A stretch of 64,000 nucleotides of DNA from Paracoccus sediminicola (GTDB taxonomy: Bacteria; Pseudomonadota; Alphaproteobacteria; Rhodobacterales; Rhodobacteraceae): assembly GCF_027912835.1 (NCBI RefSeq), contig NZ_CP115768.1, forward strand, positions 186,001-250,000, written 5' to 3'. The position numbers were made by a program, and so were the translations under genes. The notes under the pieces were generated by a model. It did not search any database. It had not been told where the DNA came from and saw only the letters and a program-made list of their open reading frames with translations. The first letter of the stretch is position 1; each line of letters opens with the position of its first letter. Shown here piece after piece: positions 43,742-60,784 of this stretch.

Positions 43742-44239
43742 TTAGGTGGTGGCGGCCTTGTTGACGCCGCCCTCTGCGATCTCGGTCATGGTCCGGTCGC
43801 CATCCCAGGTCGCGTCGAGGCATTCCTGGAGCCGTGCCGCATCGCCGTCGAGACCCAGACGATTCGCGAAAGTGCGGACGCAGCCATAGCCGGCAATCGC
43901 GTAATGGGCCATGCGCTGATATTGCGTGATGATCGCCGCGTCCTGCGCGTCCTCATCGGCATATTCGGTTTCAAGCGCATGCTTGCGGGCTTCGACCACC
44001 AGGCCTTCCATGCCCTTGCAATGCTCGCCGGTCGGATCGACGCCATGATCGCTGCACAAAGCGGCGAGCACCTCCATCCCGTCTGCCGTCCCCTGATTGC
44101 TGGCGATCAGCGCCTCGGAGAGTTTCTTCGACTTCGAGGCGCGACCCATCTCGGTCACCACAGGCATCGATTGCTTGCAGGCGGAATAGATGTCGCGAAG
44201 CTGATCGAGATAGAGATCCTTGAGATTCTTGATGGCCAT
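43742..44239 (-). CDS. DUF892 (YciF-like) ferritin-like protein
   Basis: A 165-residue all-helical protein starting MAIKNLKDLYLDQLRDIYSACKQ (read from its first residues), the DUF892/YciE-YciF signature. These proteins have a ferritin-like four-helix bundle with a dimetal centre and are commonly stress-induced; the exact activity is unknown. The conserved ARKHALETEYADEDAQDAAII segment supports the call. The ATG at 44239 has AAGGAGA eight bases ahead; a longer frame would extend through non-conserved sequence. Confidence 0.88.
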   Translation of the reverse strand: MAIKNLKDLYLDQLRDIYSACKQSMPVVTEMGRASKSKKLSEALIASNQGTADGMEVLAALCSDHGVDPTGEHCKGMEGLVVEARKHALETEYADEDAQDAAIITQYQRMAHYAIAGYGCVRTFANRLGLDGDAARLQECLDATWDGDRTMTEIAEGGVNKAATT

Positions 44240-44452
44240 GCTGGCTCTCCTTTCCAAGGCGTTGCAGATGAAGATGTTCCGGGCGTCATGCCCGATCCCC
44301 TCTGCAACGCGTTGTTGCGGGCGGCGTTCCATCCGCTGAGCAAAGATCAACCCGCCGGGCCGGGGCGTCGCGGCCCGGCTTGACTCGGGCTGGCGCTTGC
44401 GGCACCCGACACGGGACGCCGTCGCGTCGCCTGTCACAGGAAAGCCCTTGTC

Positions 44453-46321
44453 ATGTTTCGCTGGTTCGAAAGCCGGCTCGATCCCTATCCGGGGGATCGG
44501 CCGCAAATGCCGCCCCGCAGTTTCTGGGGATTCTTGCTGCATTATTCCCATGGCGCGCTGCCGTGGCTGGTGTTGCTGGCCCTCGGCTCGGCGCTGATCG
44601 CGGCGATCGAGGTGATGCTGTTCGGCTATCTGGGCGACCTGGTCAACAGCCTCTCAGAGACCAGCCCGGCGCAGTTCTGGGACGAGGAGGGTCGTCGGCT
44701 GGCAGTGATGGGTTCGCTGTTATTGATCGTCCTGCCGGTCCTGAACGCCCTGGCCAGCATGATCATGCACCAGACCCTGCTCGGCAATTTTCCGCAGCGA
44801 ATCCGCTGGCAGGCGCATCGCTACCTGCTGCGCCAGTCGGTCGGCTATTTTCAGGACGAGTTCGCCGGACGCATTGCTCAGCGACTGATGCAGACCGCGC
44901 TGGCGGTGCGTGAGGTTGCGATGAAGATCATGGATGTCGCCGTCTATGTGATGGTGGTGTTCCTGGGCGCCATCGTTGTCGCGGCGGGGCAGGACTGGCG
45001 TCTCGGGCTGCCCTTCGTGATCTGGGGGATCGCCTATGGGGTGCTGCTGTGGCAGATCGTGCCGCGCTTGTCGAAAGTGGCGCAGCGTCAGGCCGATGCG
45101 CGCAGCGCGATGACCGGACAGGTGGTGGACAGCTATACCAATATTGCCACGGTCAAGCTGTTTTCGCATTCCGACCGCGAAGAGGCCTGGGTGCGGCAAG
45201 GCATGGATGGGTTTTTGCAGACCGTTTATGCGCAGATGCGGCTGTCGGCCTTGCAGGATATTCTGCTGACGGCGCTGAACGTGCTTTTGGTCGCGGGTGT
45301 CACGCTGCTCGGTCTGGTGCTGTGGACGAATGGCACGGTCAGCGTCGGGGCGCTTGCGGTGGCGGTGCCGCTGGCGATGCGGCTCAACAATATGTCGCAC
45401 TGGATCATGTGGGAGTTCGCGGCCCTGTTCGAGAATGTCGGAACGGTGCGCGACGGCATTTCTTCGCTGGCGCTGCCGCGTGATGTGCGGGACGCGCCGG
45501 GCGCGGTTGCGCTGAAGCCGGGGCCCGGGGCGGTGCGGTTCGCAGATGTGACATTCCGCTACGGTGCCGAGGAAACTGACCGGCCGCTGGCGGTTCTGGA
45601 CGGGCTCGATCTGGACATCGCGCCGGGAGAGAGGGTCGGTCTGATCGGGCGCTCGGGGGCGGGCAAGTCGACGCTGGTCAATCTGCTGCTGCGCTTCCAC
45701 GATCTGGAAGAGGGCCGGATTACGATTGACGGTCAGGACGTGTCGGGGGTCACTCAGGAAAGCCTGCGCGCCGCCATCGGCGTGGTAACGCAGGACAGCT
45801 CGCTTCTGCACCGTTCGGTGCGCGAAAACATCGCCTATGGCCGCCCGGATGCCAGCGAGGAGGACATCCTCGCCGCGACGCGCATGGCCGAGGCGCATGA
45901 GTTCATCCCGGGCCTGGCCGACAGCAAGGGGCGGCACGGGCTGGATGCGCATGTCGGCGAGCGCGGGGTGAAGCTGTCCGGCGGGCAAAGGCAGCGCATC
46001 GCGATTGCGCGGGTGGCACTGAAGGATGCGCCGATCCTTATCCTGGACGAGGCGACCTCGGCGCTCGACAGCGAGGCCGAGGCGGCGATCCAGTCGCGGC
46101 TTGATGTTCTGATGCAAGGCAAGACGGTGATCGCGATTGCGCATCGCTTGTCCACCATCGCCGCAATGGACCGTCTGGTGGTCATGGATCGGGGTCGCAT
46201 CGTGGAACAGGGGACACATGCCGAGCTGATCGCGGCTGACGGCATCTATGCGCGGCTCTGGGCTCGGCAATCGGGCGGCTTTCTGGTCACGGATGATCGA
46301 AGCGCGGCCATGGCGGAATAG
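44453..46321 (+). CDS. ABC exporter, fused membrane and ATPase domains
   Basis: A 622-residue half-transporter of the MsbA/multidrug-exporter class. The first 340 residues form six membrane helices, and the nucleotide-binding domain has Walker A GRSGAGKST at 399-407, signature LSGGQ at 508-512 and Walker B ILILDEATSALDSE, followed by the H-loop AHRLSTI. The substrate (lipid, drug or peptide) cannot be deduced. It is bounded by the divergent DUF892 gene and tRNA-Trp. Confidence 0.9.
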   Translation: MFRWFESRLDPYPGDRPQMPPRSFWGFLLHYSHGALPWLVLLALGSALIAAIEVMLFGYLGDLVNSLSETSPAQFWDEEGRRLAVMGSLLLIVLPVLNALASMIMHQTLLGNFPQRIRWQAHRYLLRQSVGYFQDEFAGRIAQRLMQTALAVREVAMKIMDVAVYVMVVFLGAIVVAAGQDWRLGLPFVIWGIAYGVLLWQIVPRLSKVAQRQADARSAMTGQVVDSYTNIATVKLFSHSDREEAWVRQGMDGFLQTVYAQMRLSALQDILLTALNVLLVAGVTLLGLVLWTNGTVSVGALAVAVPLAMRLNNMSHWIMWEFAALFENVGTVRDGISSLALPRDVRDAPGAVALKPGPGAVRFADVTFRYGAEETDRPLAVLDGLDLDIAPGERVGLIGRSGAGKSTLVNLLLRFHDLEEGRITIDGQDVSGVTQESLRAAIGVVTQDSSLLHRSVRENIAYGRPDASEEDILAATRMAEAHEFIPGLADSKGRHGLDAHVGERGVKLSGGQRQRIAIARVALKDAPILILDEATSALDSEAEAAIQSRLDVLMQGKTVIAIAHRLSTIAAMDRLVVMDRGRIVEQGTHAELIAADGIYARLWARQSGGFLVTDDRSAAMAE

Positions 46322-46432
46322 GCCGCGTCGCCCCGCTTCGGCCTCGGGTTGGGACCGGGCGCTTTTCCTTGCAAACGCTCTCAGCTCCCCCTTGCGCGCG
46401 GCCGCGTTCCGCACTAATCAGGCGCTCGGCCT

Positions 46433-46508
46433 AGGGGTATAGCTCAGTTGGTAGAGCATCGGTCTCCAAAACCGAGGGTCGTGGGTTCGAGTCCCTCTGC
46501 CCCTGCCA
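46433..46508 (+). tRNA. tRNA-Trp (anticodon CCA)
   Basis: A 76-nt cloverleaf: acceptor AGGGGTA/TGCCCCT, D-arm AGCTCAGTTGGTAGAGC, anticodon stem TCGGT/ACCGA with loop CTCCAAA (anticodon CCA), T-arm with GTTCGAG, discriminator G and an encoded CCA. It precedes secE-nusG as usual in proteobacteria, although a gene of another type is inserted between. Confidence 0.97.
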
Positions 46509-46575
46509 GTCGCCGGCCTGATCTTCAGCGCCGCGAGAACCGGGATGACGATCCGCGACCGGGGCACGCCAGCAA

Positions 46576-47487
46576 ATGACCATCCGCATTCATCTTGGCG
46601 CGCACAAGACCGCCACCACCGAGCTTCAACGGGCGCTGCGCAGCGTGCGCGATGCGCTTGGGTCGGACGGGCTCGGCTATCTCGGGCCGCGTGCGCTGCG
46701 CAGCGAGGTCTCGCCGCTGTTTCACGCCATCCACAAGGGAGAACCCGACGCTTGGGAGAGCTGTCGCAGGCGCTTCGCGGGCTGGCTCTCACGGCACGAG
46801 GATCACCTGATCTCGGAGGAAAACATCCTCGGCACCACCTTCCGCGGTGCCATGTTCGGCAAGGATAACCGCATCTATCCGGCGGCTTCGGAGGCGCTGA
46901 GTCAACTGATCGTGCTGCTCGGCGGCGGTCCGGTCGAGCTGTTCCTGTCGGTCCGCGATCCGGCGCAGTTCGTGACCTCTGCCTATGGTCAGCAGCTCAA
47001 GACAGGCACTGGCATCGACATCGAGAGCTATACCGGAGGGGTCAGCGTGGCGGATCTGTCATGGACGGATCTGGTGCAGCGTCTGCTGTCGGTGCCGGGG
47101 GTAGCCCGCCTGATATGCTGGCGCTACGAGGATTATGCCGCTCTTCGCCCCGTCATACTCGAACGGATGCTGGGCGCCGAGCGCGCGGCGATCGTGCCTG
47201 CAGCGAGCTGGCGCAATGCCGGGATTTCCGATGCCGCCTATCGCGCCTTCGCGGAAATGGTGATGGAGGATCTTGAATCGCCCGTCGAGGATCTGCTGCA
47301 ACGCGCCTGCGCTCTGCACCCCAAGACAGAGGGCGTGCCAGCGATGCGCCCGCTCCGTCCCCGTGTCTATGGGCGCGCGCGACGCAACTATGCGCAGGAC
47401 ATGGCGCGGCTCTCTGCGCTTGAGGGTGTCGAATTGCTGGCGCCGGATGCGGGTGGGGAATCGGGAAGCAGGCGCGGTTCGGCTTGA
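46576..47487 (+). CDS. Sulfotransferase-like P-loop protein
   Basis: A 303-residue protein with the PAPS/P-loop type start IHLGAHKTATTELQ (GAHKTATT at residues 8-15), resembling the sulfotransferase-like family found in many Rhodobacterales; LFLSVRDPAQFVTSAYGQQ is a second recognisable motif of that fold. Acceptor substrate is unknown and activity is not assured. It stands alone between tRNA-Trp and secE, which is not part of the usual gene order. Confidence 0.7.
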   Translation: MTIRIHLGAHKTATTELQRALRSVRDALGSDGLGYLGPRALRSEVSPLFHAIHKGEPDAWESCRRRFAGWLSRHEDHLISEENILGTTFRGAMFGKDNRIYPAASEALSQLIVLLGGGPVELFLSVRDPAQFVTSAYGQQLKTGTGIDIESYTGGVSVADLSWTDLVQRLLSVPGVARLICWRYEDYAALRPVILERMLGAERAAIVPAASWRNAGISDAAYRAFAEMVMEDLESPVEDLLQRACALHPKTEGVPAMRPLRPRVYGRARRNYAQDMARLSALEGVELLAPDAGGESGSRRGSA

Positions 47488-47536
47488 AAAGCGCGGCGCT
47501 CCGGTTTATCTGGGCCGCTGCAACACGAGGATCACC

Positions 47537-47728
47537 ATGGTCAATCCCGCCCAGTTTCTCTCTCAGGTCCGTGCCGAGGCCGCAAAGATCACCTGGCCCA
47601 CCCGCCGCGAGGTCGTGACCACCACGATCATGGTGTTCATCATGGCGACTTTGGCCGCGCTGTTCTTCTTTCTGGTGGACATCGCGATCCGCACCGGGCT
47701 GACGGCTCTGCTGGGCGCGGTCTCCTAA
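47537..47728 (+). CDS. secE: Preprotein translocase subunit SecE
   Basis: The 63-residue essential clamp of the SecYEG channel. It contains the SecE signature VRAEAAKITWPTRREVVTTT followed by a single membrane helix (IMVFIMATLAALFFFLVDIAI), the short single-helix form common in alphaproteobacteria. The ATG at 47537 gives a standard N-terminus. nusG follows after 159 bp, a gap holding the hairpin GGGCGG/CCGCCC (47749-47768). Confidence 0.95.
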   Translation: MVNPAQFLSQVRAEAAKITWPTRREVVTTTIMVFIMATLAALFFFLVDIAIRTGLTALLGAVS

Positions 47729-47887
47729 CCGGGGTTGCAATCATCACCGGGCGGCTGTATGTCCGCCCGACCTGCCCGGTCCTCGGCGTGCACGATTCGT
47801 TGCGCGCCGGTTTCATTTTTCGGGCGGAACGGAATTCACGCGGGCGCCGGAAGGCCGCCCCACGACGAAGCAGGGGTCGATCGAAAC

Positions 47888-48427
47888 ATGGCAAAGCGTT
47901 GGTATTCGGTCAGCGTCCTGTCGAACTTCGAGAAGAAGGTCGCCGAGGCGATTCGCCAGTCCATCGCCGAAAAGTCGATGGAAGACGAAATCGACGAGGT
48001 GCTGGTTCCGACCGAAGAAGTGATCGAGGTCCGCCGCGGCAAGAAGGTCACCTCTGAGCGGCGCTTCATGCCGGGCTATGTGCTCGTCCATATGGAGATG
48101 AACGAGCGGACCTATCACCTCGTGAACTCGATCAATCGGGTTACCGGCTTTCTTGGCCAGCAGGGCAAGCCGTCTCCGATGCGCGACGAAGAGGTGAACC
48201 TGATCCTGCACCGGACTGGCGAAGGCGGGGCCGAGGCCGCGCCGCGCAACCTGATCCGCTTCGATGTGGGCGAGACGGTGAATGTGACCGACGGCCCGTT
48301 CGAGGGTTTCTCGGGCACGGTCGAAGAGGTCGACGACATCGCCAGCCGCATCAAGGTGACGGTGTCGATCTTTGGCCGGCCCACGCCGGTCGAACTGGAA
48401 TTCACGCAGGTCGCCAAGACCGCGTGA
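47888..48427 (+). CDS. nusG: Transcription termination/antitermination protein NusG
   Basis: Elongation factor that binds the RNA polymerase clamp and couples it to Rho or the ribosome. The 179 residues show the NGN domain (MAKRWYSVSVLSNFEKKVAEAI, RRFMPGYVLVHMEM) and the KOW domain (GETVNVTDGPFEGFSGTVEEV). An alphaproteobacterial insertion-free length is normal. The ATG at 47888 was chosen over longer frames because it gives the family N-terminus. Upstream of rplK in the usual order. Confidence 0.97.
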   Translation: MAKRWYSVSVLSNFEKKVAEAIRQSIAEKSMEDEIDEVLVPTEEVIEVRRGKKVTSERRFMPGYVLVHMEMNERTYHLVNSINRVTGFLGQQGKPSPMRDEEVNLILHRTGEGGAEAAPRNLIRFDVGETVNVTDGPFEGFSGTVEEVDDIASRIKVTVSIFGRPTPVELEFTQVAKTA

Positions 48428-48513
48428 TCATCTGCGGGAGGCGGAAGCCGCACCGCTATATCTGCTCTATCAGCCCAATCCAGGGCGGGGCGCGATGAAA
48501 AAGGAGAGGCCAG

Positions 48514-48966
48514 ATGGCCAAGAAAGTTGTTGGGCAGCTGAAGCTGCAAATCAAGGCGGGCGAAGCCAACCCGTCTCCGCCCGTCGGCCCGGCTCTGGGT
48601 CAGCGCGGCATTAACATCATGGAATTCTGCAAGGCGTTCAACGCCAAGACTCAAGAGATGCAGAAGGGTGCCCCGGTTCCGGTCGTGATCACCTATTACC
48701 AGGACAAATCCTTCACCTTCGAGACGAAGACGCCCCCAGCGTCCTTCCTTCTCAAGCAGGCTGCGGGTCTCAAGCCGCAAGGCAAGCGCAACCGCACCAA
48801 GGGTTCGGAAAAGCCGGGCCGTGCGACGGCTGGCAGCGTGACCACCAAGCAGGTCCGCGAGATCGCGCAGACCAAAATGCAGGACCTGTCCGCGAACAGC
48901 GTCGAGGAAGCGATGAAGATCATCGCCGGTTCGGCCCGGTCGATCGGCATCGAGGTGAAGGGCTGA
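48514..48966 (+). CDS. rplK: 50S ribosomal protein L11
   Basis: Part of the GTPase-associated centre of the large subunit. The 150-residue sequence includes [33 protein letters not shown] and the 23S-binding C-terminal domain with [22 protein letters not shown] lies about seven bases upstream. It is followed three bases later by rplA; autoregulation by L1 on the leader is usual for this operon but no site was modelled here. Confidence 0.98.
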   Translation: MAKKVVGQLKLQIKAGEANPSPPVGPALGQRGINIMEFCKAFNAKTQEMQKGAPVPVVITYYQDKSFTFETKTPPASFLLKQAAGLKPQGKRNRTKGSEKPGRATAGSVTTKQVREIAQTKMQDLSANSVEEAMKIIAGSARSIGIEVKG

Positions 48967-48969
48967 GTC

Positions 48970-49671
48970 ATGGCAAAGATTGCAAAGAAAAAAGCTGCCG
49001 CCCGCGCCGCCTTTGAAGGCAAGTCGAACCTGACGGTCGATGATGCCGTGAAGCTGGTCAAGGACTCCGCTTCCGCGAAATTCGACGAGAGTGTCGAGAT
49101 CGCGATGAATTTGGGCGTCGATCCGCGCCATGCCGACCAGATGGTCCGCGGCGTTGTTCAACTGCCCGCAGGCACCGGCAAGGATGTCCGCGTGGCCGTG
49201 TTTGCCCGTGGCCCGAAAGCCGATGAAGCCAAGGAAGCCGGTGCCGAAGTGGTCGGCGCCGAAGATCTGGTGGAATCGATCCAGGGCGGCAAGATCGACT
49301 TCGATCGCGTCATCGCCACGCCGGACATGATGCCGCTCGTCGGCCGTCTGGGCAAGGTTCTGGGCCCGCGCAACCTGATGCCGAACCCCAAGGTCGGCAC
49401 GGTGACCATGGATGTCGCGCAGGCGGTCCAGGCCGCCAAGGGCGGTGAGGTCCAGTTCAAGGCCGAGAAGGCCGGCGTGGTCCATGCCGGTATCGGCAAG
49501 GTCAGCTTCGACGCCGAAAAGATCGCGCAGAATGTCCGCGCGTTCGTCGATGCCGTGAACCGCGCCAAGCCGAGCGGCGCCAAGGGCACCTATCTCAAGA
49601 AGGTGTCGATCAGCTCGACCATGGGTCCGGGCGTCACGATCGACGTCGCCGACGCGGTGGCCGCGCAGTAA
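48970..49671 (+). CDS. rplA: 50S ribosomal protein L1
   Basis: L1-stalk protein and, in many bacteria, translational repressor of rplKA. The 233-residue product has [25 protein letters not shown], the [19 protein letters not shown] signature and [19 protein letters not shown]. The start lies three bases after the rplK stop. A strong terminator follows, separating rplKA from rplJL. Confidence 0.98.
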   Translation: MAKIAKKKAAARAAFEGKSNLTVDDAVKLVKDSASAKFDESVEIAMNLGVDPRHADQMVRGVVQLPAGTGKDVRVAVFARGPKADEAKEAGAEVVGAEDLVESIQGGKIDFDRVIATPDMMPLVGRLGKVLGPRNLMPNPKVGTVTMDVAQAVQAAKGGEVQFKAEKAGVVHAGIGKVSFDAEKIAQNVRAFVDAVNRAKPSGAKGTYLKKVSISSTMGPGVTIDVADAVAAQ

Positions 49672-49690
49672 ATTGTTGCTTTGAAATGAT

Positions 49691-49727
49691 GATCCCCGGC
49701 GCCAGATAAGGTCGCCGGGGATCTTTT
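49691..49727 (+). terminator. Intrinsic terminator after rplA
   Basis: Perfect 11-bp stem GATCCCCGGCG/CGCCGGGGATC with an 11-base loop, then TTTT. It starts 20 bp past the rplA stop. Confidence 0.92.
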
Positions 49728-49787
49728 ATATCTACGGCATCGGGACATCGCCGGTGATGCTTCGCAAAGTCGGCTTGCGACAGCAAT

Positions 49788-50552
49788 TCAGTCCTCACTG
49801 TCTCCAGCACTCTTGCGTTCCAGCCTTGTCCATGTCGACACATGCGTGGCAGATCGGGTGTAGAATTCACGCTCAGCATCGGGTTGACCGTCGTCTTTAT
49901 ACCAAGGGCGATGACGGGCCGTAAAACCCTCTCCCGCGATCCGAAGCGACGGCACGCGCGTTTGTTTTTGCCCGAAATCGACCAGATTTCGCTCTGCGCC
50001 GCTATTCGGGACATGAAGGAAATACGTCGTATCGACCTGAGCGTCGTAGACATTCTGCTGAAGAGGGAACTTCCAGAAGCGTTTTTCCCATCTGGTGATC
50101 GTCCATTCCTTGCCACGCCTTCCCGTGACCATCGTAATATCGCGGAATAGCTCAGGCTGTGCGATATCCAAGGCGAGCCCGACCTTGGCGCGGCGATATT
50201 TCCGCCCCATGTCGAACATATGGGTCAAAAAATCAGGCGCTGGTTTCTCCGGCAGCCAGAGATCAGGGTCGGAGAATATGAACGCGTTATACGGTCCCAG
50301 CTCTCTCGCCACCCCCGCAACGGTTCCGCGTGGACCGATATTGCGGTTTTGCTGAACCAGCGTGGCCCTGCGGGTAAACGCGGCGCTGTCGAAATAGTCG
50401 AGCAGCGTTTTAGAGAGAGAACCGTTATCCATTACCGTGATCGACTTAAAGCCATTCGCGGAATGCCAGTCGACCATTTCGCGCAGGAATGTCGGCTGAT
50501 TGAAGGAATTGATGAAGACGGGAATTTTCGCGCGCAGTTCGGCTTCGGTCAT
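49788..50552 (-). CDS. Glycosyltransferase-like (GT-A fold) protein
   Basis: A 254-residue cytoplasmic protein with a GT2-like nucleotide-sugar binding start, IPVFINSFNQPTFLREMVDW and SITVMDNGS, followed by NAFIFSDPDLWLP, where DPD may be the DXD metal site. Sugar donor and acceptor are unknown. The gene is read against the ribosomal protein genes and sits between rplA and rplJ, normally adjacent. Its base composition is visibly less GC-rich than that of its neighbours, which suggests recent insertion. The ATG follows no strong ribosome binding site. Confidence 0.72.
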   Translation of the reverse strand: MTEAELRAKIPVFINSFNQPTFLREMVDWHSANGFKSITVMDNGSLSKTLLDYFDSAAFTRRATLVQQNRNIGPRGTVAGVARELGPYNAFIFSDPDLWLPEKPAPDFLTHMFDMGRKYRRAKVGLALDIAQPELFRDITMVTGRRGKEWTITRWEKRFWKFPLQQNVYDAQVDTTYFLHVPNSGAERNLVDFGQKQTRVPSLRIAGEGFTARHRPWYKDDGQPDAEREFYTRSATHVSTWTRLERKSAGDSED

Positions 50553-50611
50553 GTAGGTCGGGGCCCTCGCCAGATTGGCGCAGAGCCTAGCATGACGAGA
50601 AATCTTTTCAA

Positions 50612-50902
50612 TTGACAGTACGAGGATGTCGCCGTTGTTTGCTCTGCTTGCAATCTCAACCGCAGCAAGATAACGACGGCCCCTCAGGCAGGTGCATGAT
50701 TCGTCGGCGCCGGCCTGTTCCTGTCCGAGATGGAGGGTGCCGCGTGCGGCTTAATATCCTTCCTGAGATGGAAGTCGAGACCATTTTTCCGAGGGCTCTC
50801 CTCGGGTGATCTCGGGTCCATCAAGACCGGACCCGACCCGAGGCCCATCCGGGCCAAGGGAAAGTGAGAGCCGGGGAGCGATCCCCAAACTTGGAGTTAA
50901 CC
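50612..50902 (+). promoter_or_regulatory. rplJL promoter region and L10-type leader
   Basis: Two possible promoters: TTGACA at 50612-50617 with a weak -10 near 50635, and TTGCAA (50648-50653), 17 bp, TAACGA (50671-50676). The leader then folds: outer stem 50800-50806/50837-50843, inner stem 50813-50819/50829-50835 (CGGGTCC/GGACCCG), a 5-bp hairpin 50842-50855 overlapping the outer stem, and a GGGGA-GCGA-TCCCC hairpin 50873-50886. This is where the L10(L12)4 complex binds to repress rplJL in other bacteria; homology of these stems to that leader is inferred. The rest of the 350-bp gap shows no gene. Confidence 0.5.
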
Positions 50903-51418
50903 GTGGATAGAGCACAAAAAGAACAGGTGGTCGAAGAGCTCGGCCAGATCTTTGAAAGCTCTGGCGTCGTGGTGGTTGCCCACTACGAAGGGATGACGGT
51001 TGCACAGATGCAGGACCTGCGCGCGCAGATGCGCGACGCTGGCGGGTCCGTTCGCGTTGCCAAGAACAGGCTCGCCAAGATCGCCCTGGATGGGAAGCCG
51101 TGCGAGAGCATTGCCGAATATCTGACGGGCATGACCGTGCTGTCCTATTCGGAGGACCCTGTGGCTGCGGCCAAGGTCGCCGATAAATACGCCAAGGGAA
51201 ACGATAAATTCGTGATCCTCGGCGGTGCCATGGGCGACACGGCGCTTGATCCGGCCGGTGTGAAAGCCGTTGCCGCCATGCCGTCGCGCGAGGAGCTTAT
51301 CTCTTCGATCGTGGGCTGCATTGGCGCACCTGCTTCGAACATCGCCGGGGCGATTGGCGCACCTGCTTCGAACATCGCGGGCATTCTTTCGACGCTCGAA
51401 GAGCGCGAAGCCGCCTGA
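50903..51418 (+). CDS. rplJ: 50S ribosomal protein L10
   Basis: Stalk base protein that anchors L7/L12 dimers. The 171-residue product starts (V)[29 protein letters not shown] (first 20 or so residues conserved) and has [14 protein letters not shown]. The start is GTG at 50903, preceded by TTGGAG. Near the C-terminus [10 protein letters not shown] occurs twice in tandem, encoded by an almost identical 26-bp DNA repeat (from about 51329 and 51356). rplL follows. Confidence 0.96.
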   Translation: MDRAQKEQVVEELGQIFESSGVVVVAHYEGMTVAQMQDLRAQMRDAGGSVRVAKNRLAKIALDGKPCESIAEYLTGMTVLSYSEDPVAAAKVADKYAKGNDKFVILGGAMGDTALDPAGVKAVAAMPSREELISSIVGCIGAPASNIAGAIGAPASNIAGILSTLEEREAA

Positions 51419-51484
51419 TGCAATCTATTCCCGACGTGTGGGCGATATCCGACGTTGGAACACAAACTTGGAAAGAACGGAAAA

Positions 51485-51859
51485 ATGGCTGATCTGAAAA
51501 AACTCGCCGAAGACATCGTGGGCCTGACCCTGCTGGAAGCCCAGGAACTGAAGACCATCCTCAAGGATGAATACGGCATCGAGCCCGCCGCCGGCGGCGC
51601 TGTGATGATGGCTGGCCCGGCTGGTGACGCCGGCGACGCTGCCGAAGAAAAGACCGAATTCGACGTCGTCCTGGTCGAAGCCGGCGCCAACAAGATCAAC
51701 GTGATCAAGGAAGTGCGTGGCATCACCGGGCTCGGCCTGAAGGAAGCCAAGGACCTCGTCGAGGCCGGTGGCAAGGTCAAGGAAGGCGCTGCCAAGGACG
51801 AAGCCGAAGAGCTGAAGAAAAAGCTCGAAGCGGCTGGCGCCAAGGTCGAGCTGAAGTAA
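51485..51859 (+). CDS. rplL: 50S ribosomal protein L7/L12
   Basis: Multicopy stalk protein that recruits translational GTPases. The 124-residue acidic sequence has the N-terminal dimerisation domain ([22 protein letters not shown]), an Ala-rich hinge and the C-terminal domain [21 protein letters not shown] and [17 protein letters not shown]. The ATG at 51485 gives the standard N-terminus. Confidence 0.98.
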   Translation: MADLKKLAEDIVGLTLLEAQELKTILKDEYGIEPAAGGAVMMAGPAGDAGDAAEEKTEFDVVLVEAGANKINVIKEVRGITGLGLKEAKDLVEAGGKVKEGAAKDEAEELKKKLEAAGAKVELK

Positions 51860-51883
51860 TCGACCCTTCGGTCGTGTGAACAT

Positions 51884-51956
51884 GGCAGGGTCCGGGTTTT
51901 CCCGGTCCCTGCCGAACCTGTCTTGAAGGGCGCTGACCCGATGCCTACATGGCATC
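51884..51956 (+). other. Hairpins in the rplL-rpoB intergenic region
   Basis: A 13-position stem with one mismatch (51884-51896 with 51901-51913) closed by a TTTT loop, and a second hairpin GATGCC-TACAT-GGCATC (51940-51956). Neither is followed by a T-run. In other bacteria this interval holds an attenuator and an RNase III processing site that lower rpoB expression relative to rplL; that role is inferred. Confidence 0.55.
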
Positions 51957-52099
51957 AGCTTCCTTCAGGGCATGTTCAGGTTCGGGAGCCGCGCGGTGGG
52001 ACGAGCGGCAGGTATTGAACTGGAACCCCTGACATTCGCAGGCCGCGTGCGCCGGGCCCCGACGGTGCGCGCGCGTCAAGACGAAAGGTGCAAAACCCC

Positions 52100-56254
<4,155 letters not shown>

Positions 56255-56324
56255 CGGCAGCACCCGTTTGGCGGGGCCTGTGCCCCGCCGCCTCATCCCT
56301 CGCGCCACTCATTAGGAATTGAAA

Positions 56325-60596
<4,272 letters not shown>

Positions 60597-60616
60597 TCCT
60601 GGCTGAACGAGAGGTG

Positions 60617-60649
60617 AAAGGGCCCGACGCTGCTGCGCCGGGCCCTTTT
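60617..60649 (+). terminator. Intrinsic terminator of rpoBC
   Basis: Ten-pair stem AAAGGGCCCG (60617-60626) with CGGGCCCTTT (60639-60648), 12-base loop, ending in TTTT, 20 bp after the rpoC stop. Confidence 0.9.
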
Positions 60650-60784
60650 GCGAACGAGGTTCACAATGCTGCGCGGCGGCTCTGCGCCATTGAACGAACG
60701 CCTCCGGCACCCTAGATTTAGCCTGTGCAGGGGGTCCGTGTTGCCGATATTGGGACGCGCGCCCTCGGGCTTGAAAGGAAGAAC

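Noticed and set aside
46322..46576. Integrative element at tRNA-Trp
   Set aside because: No integrase gene and no repeat of the tRNA 3' end was seen within the window on either side.
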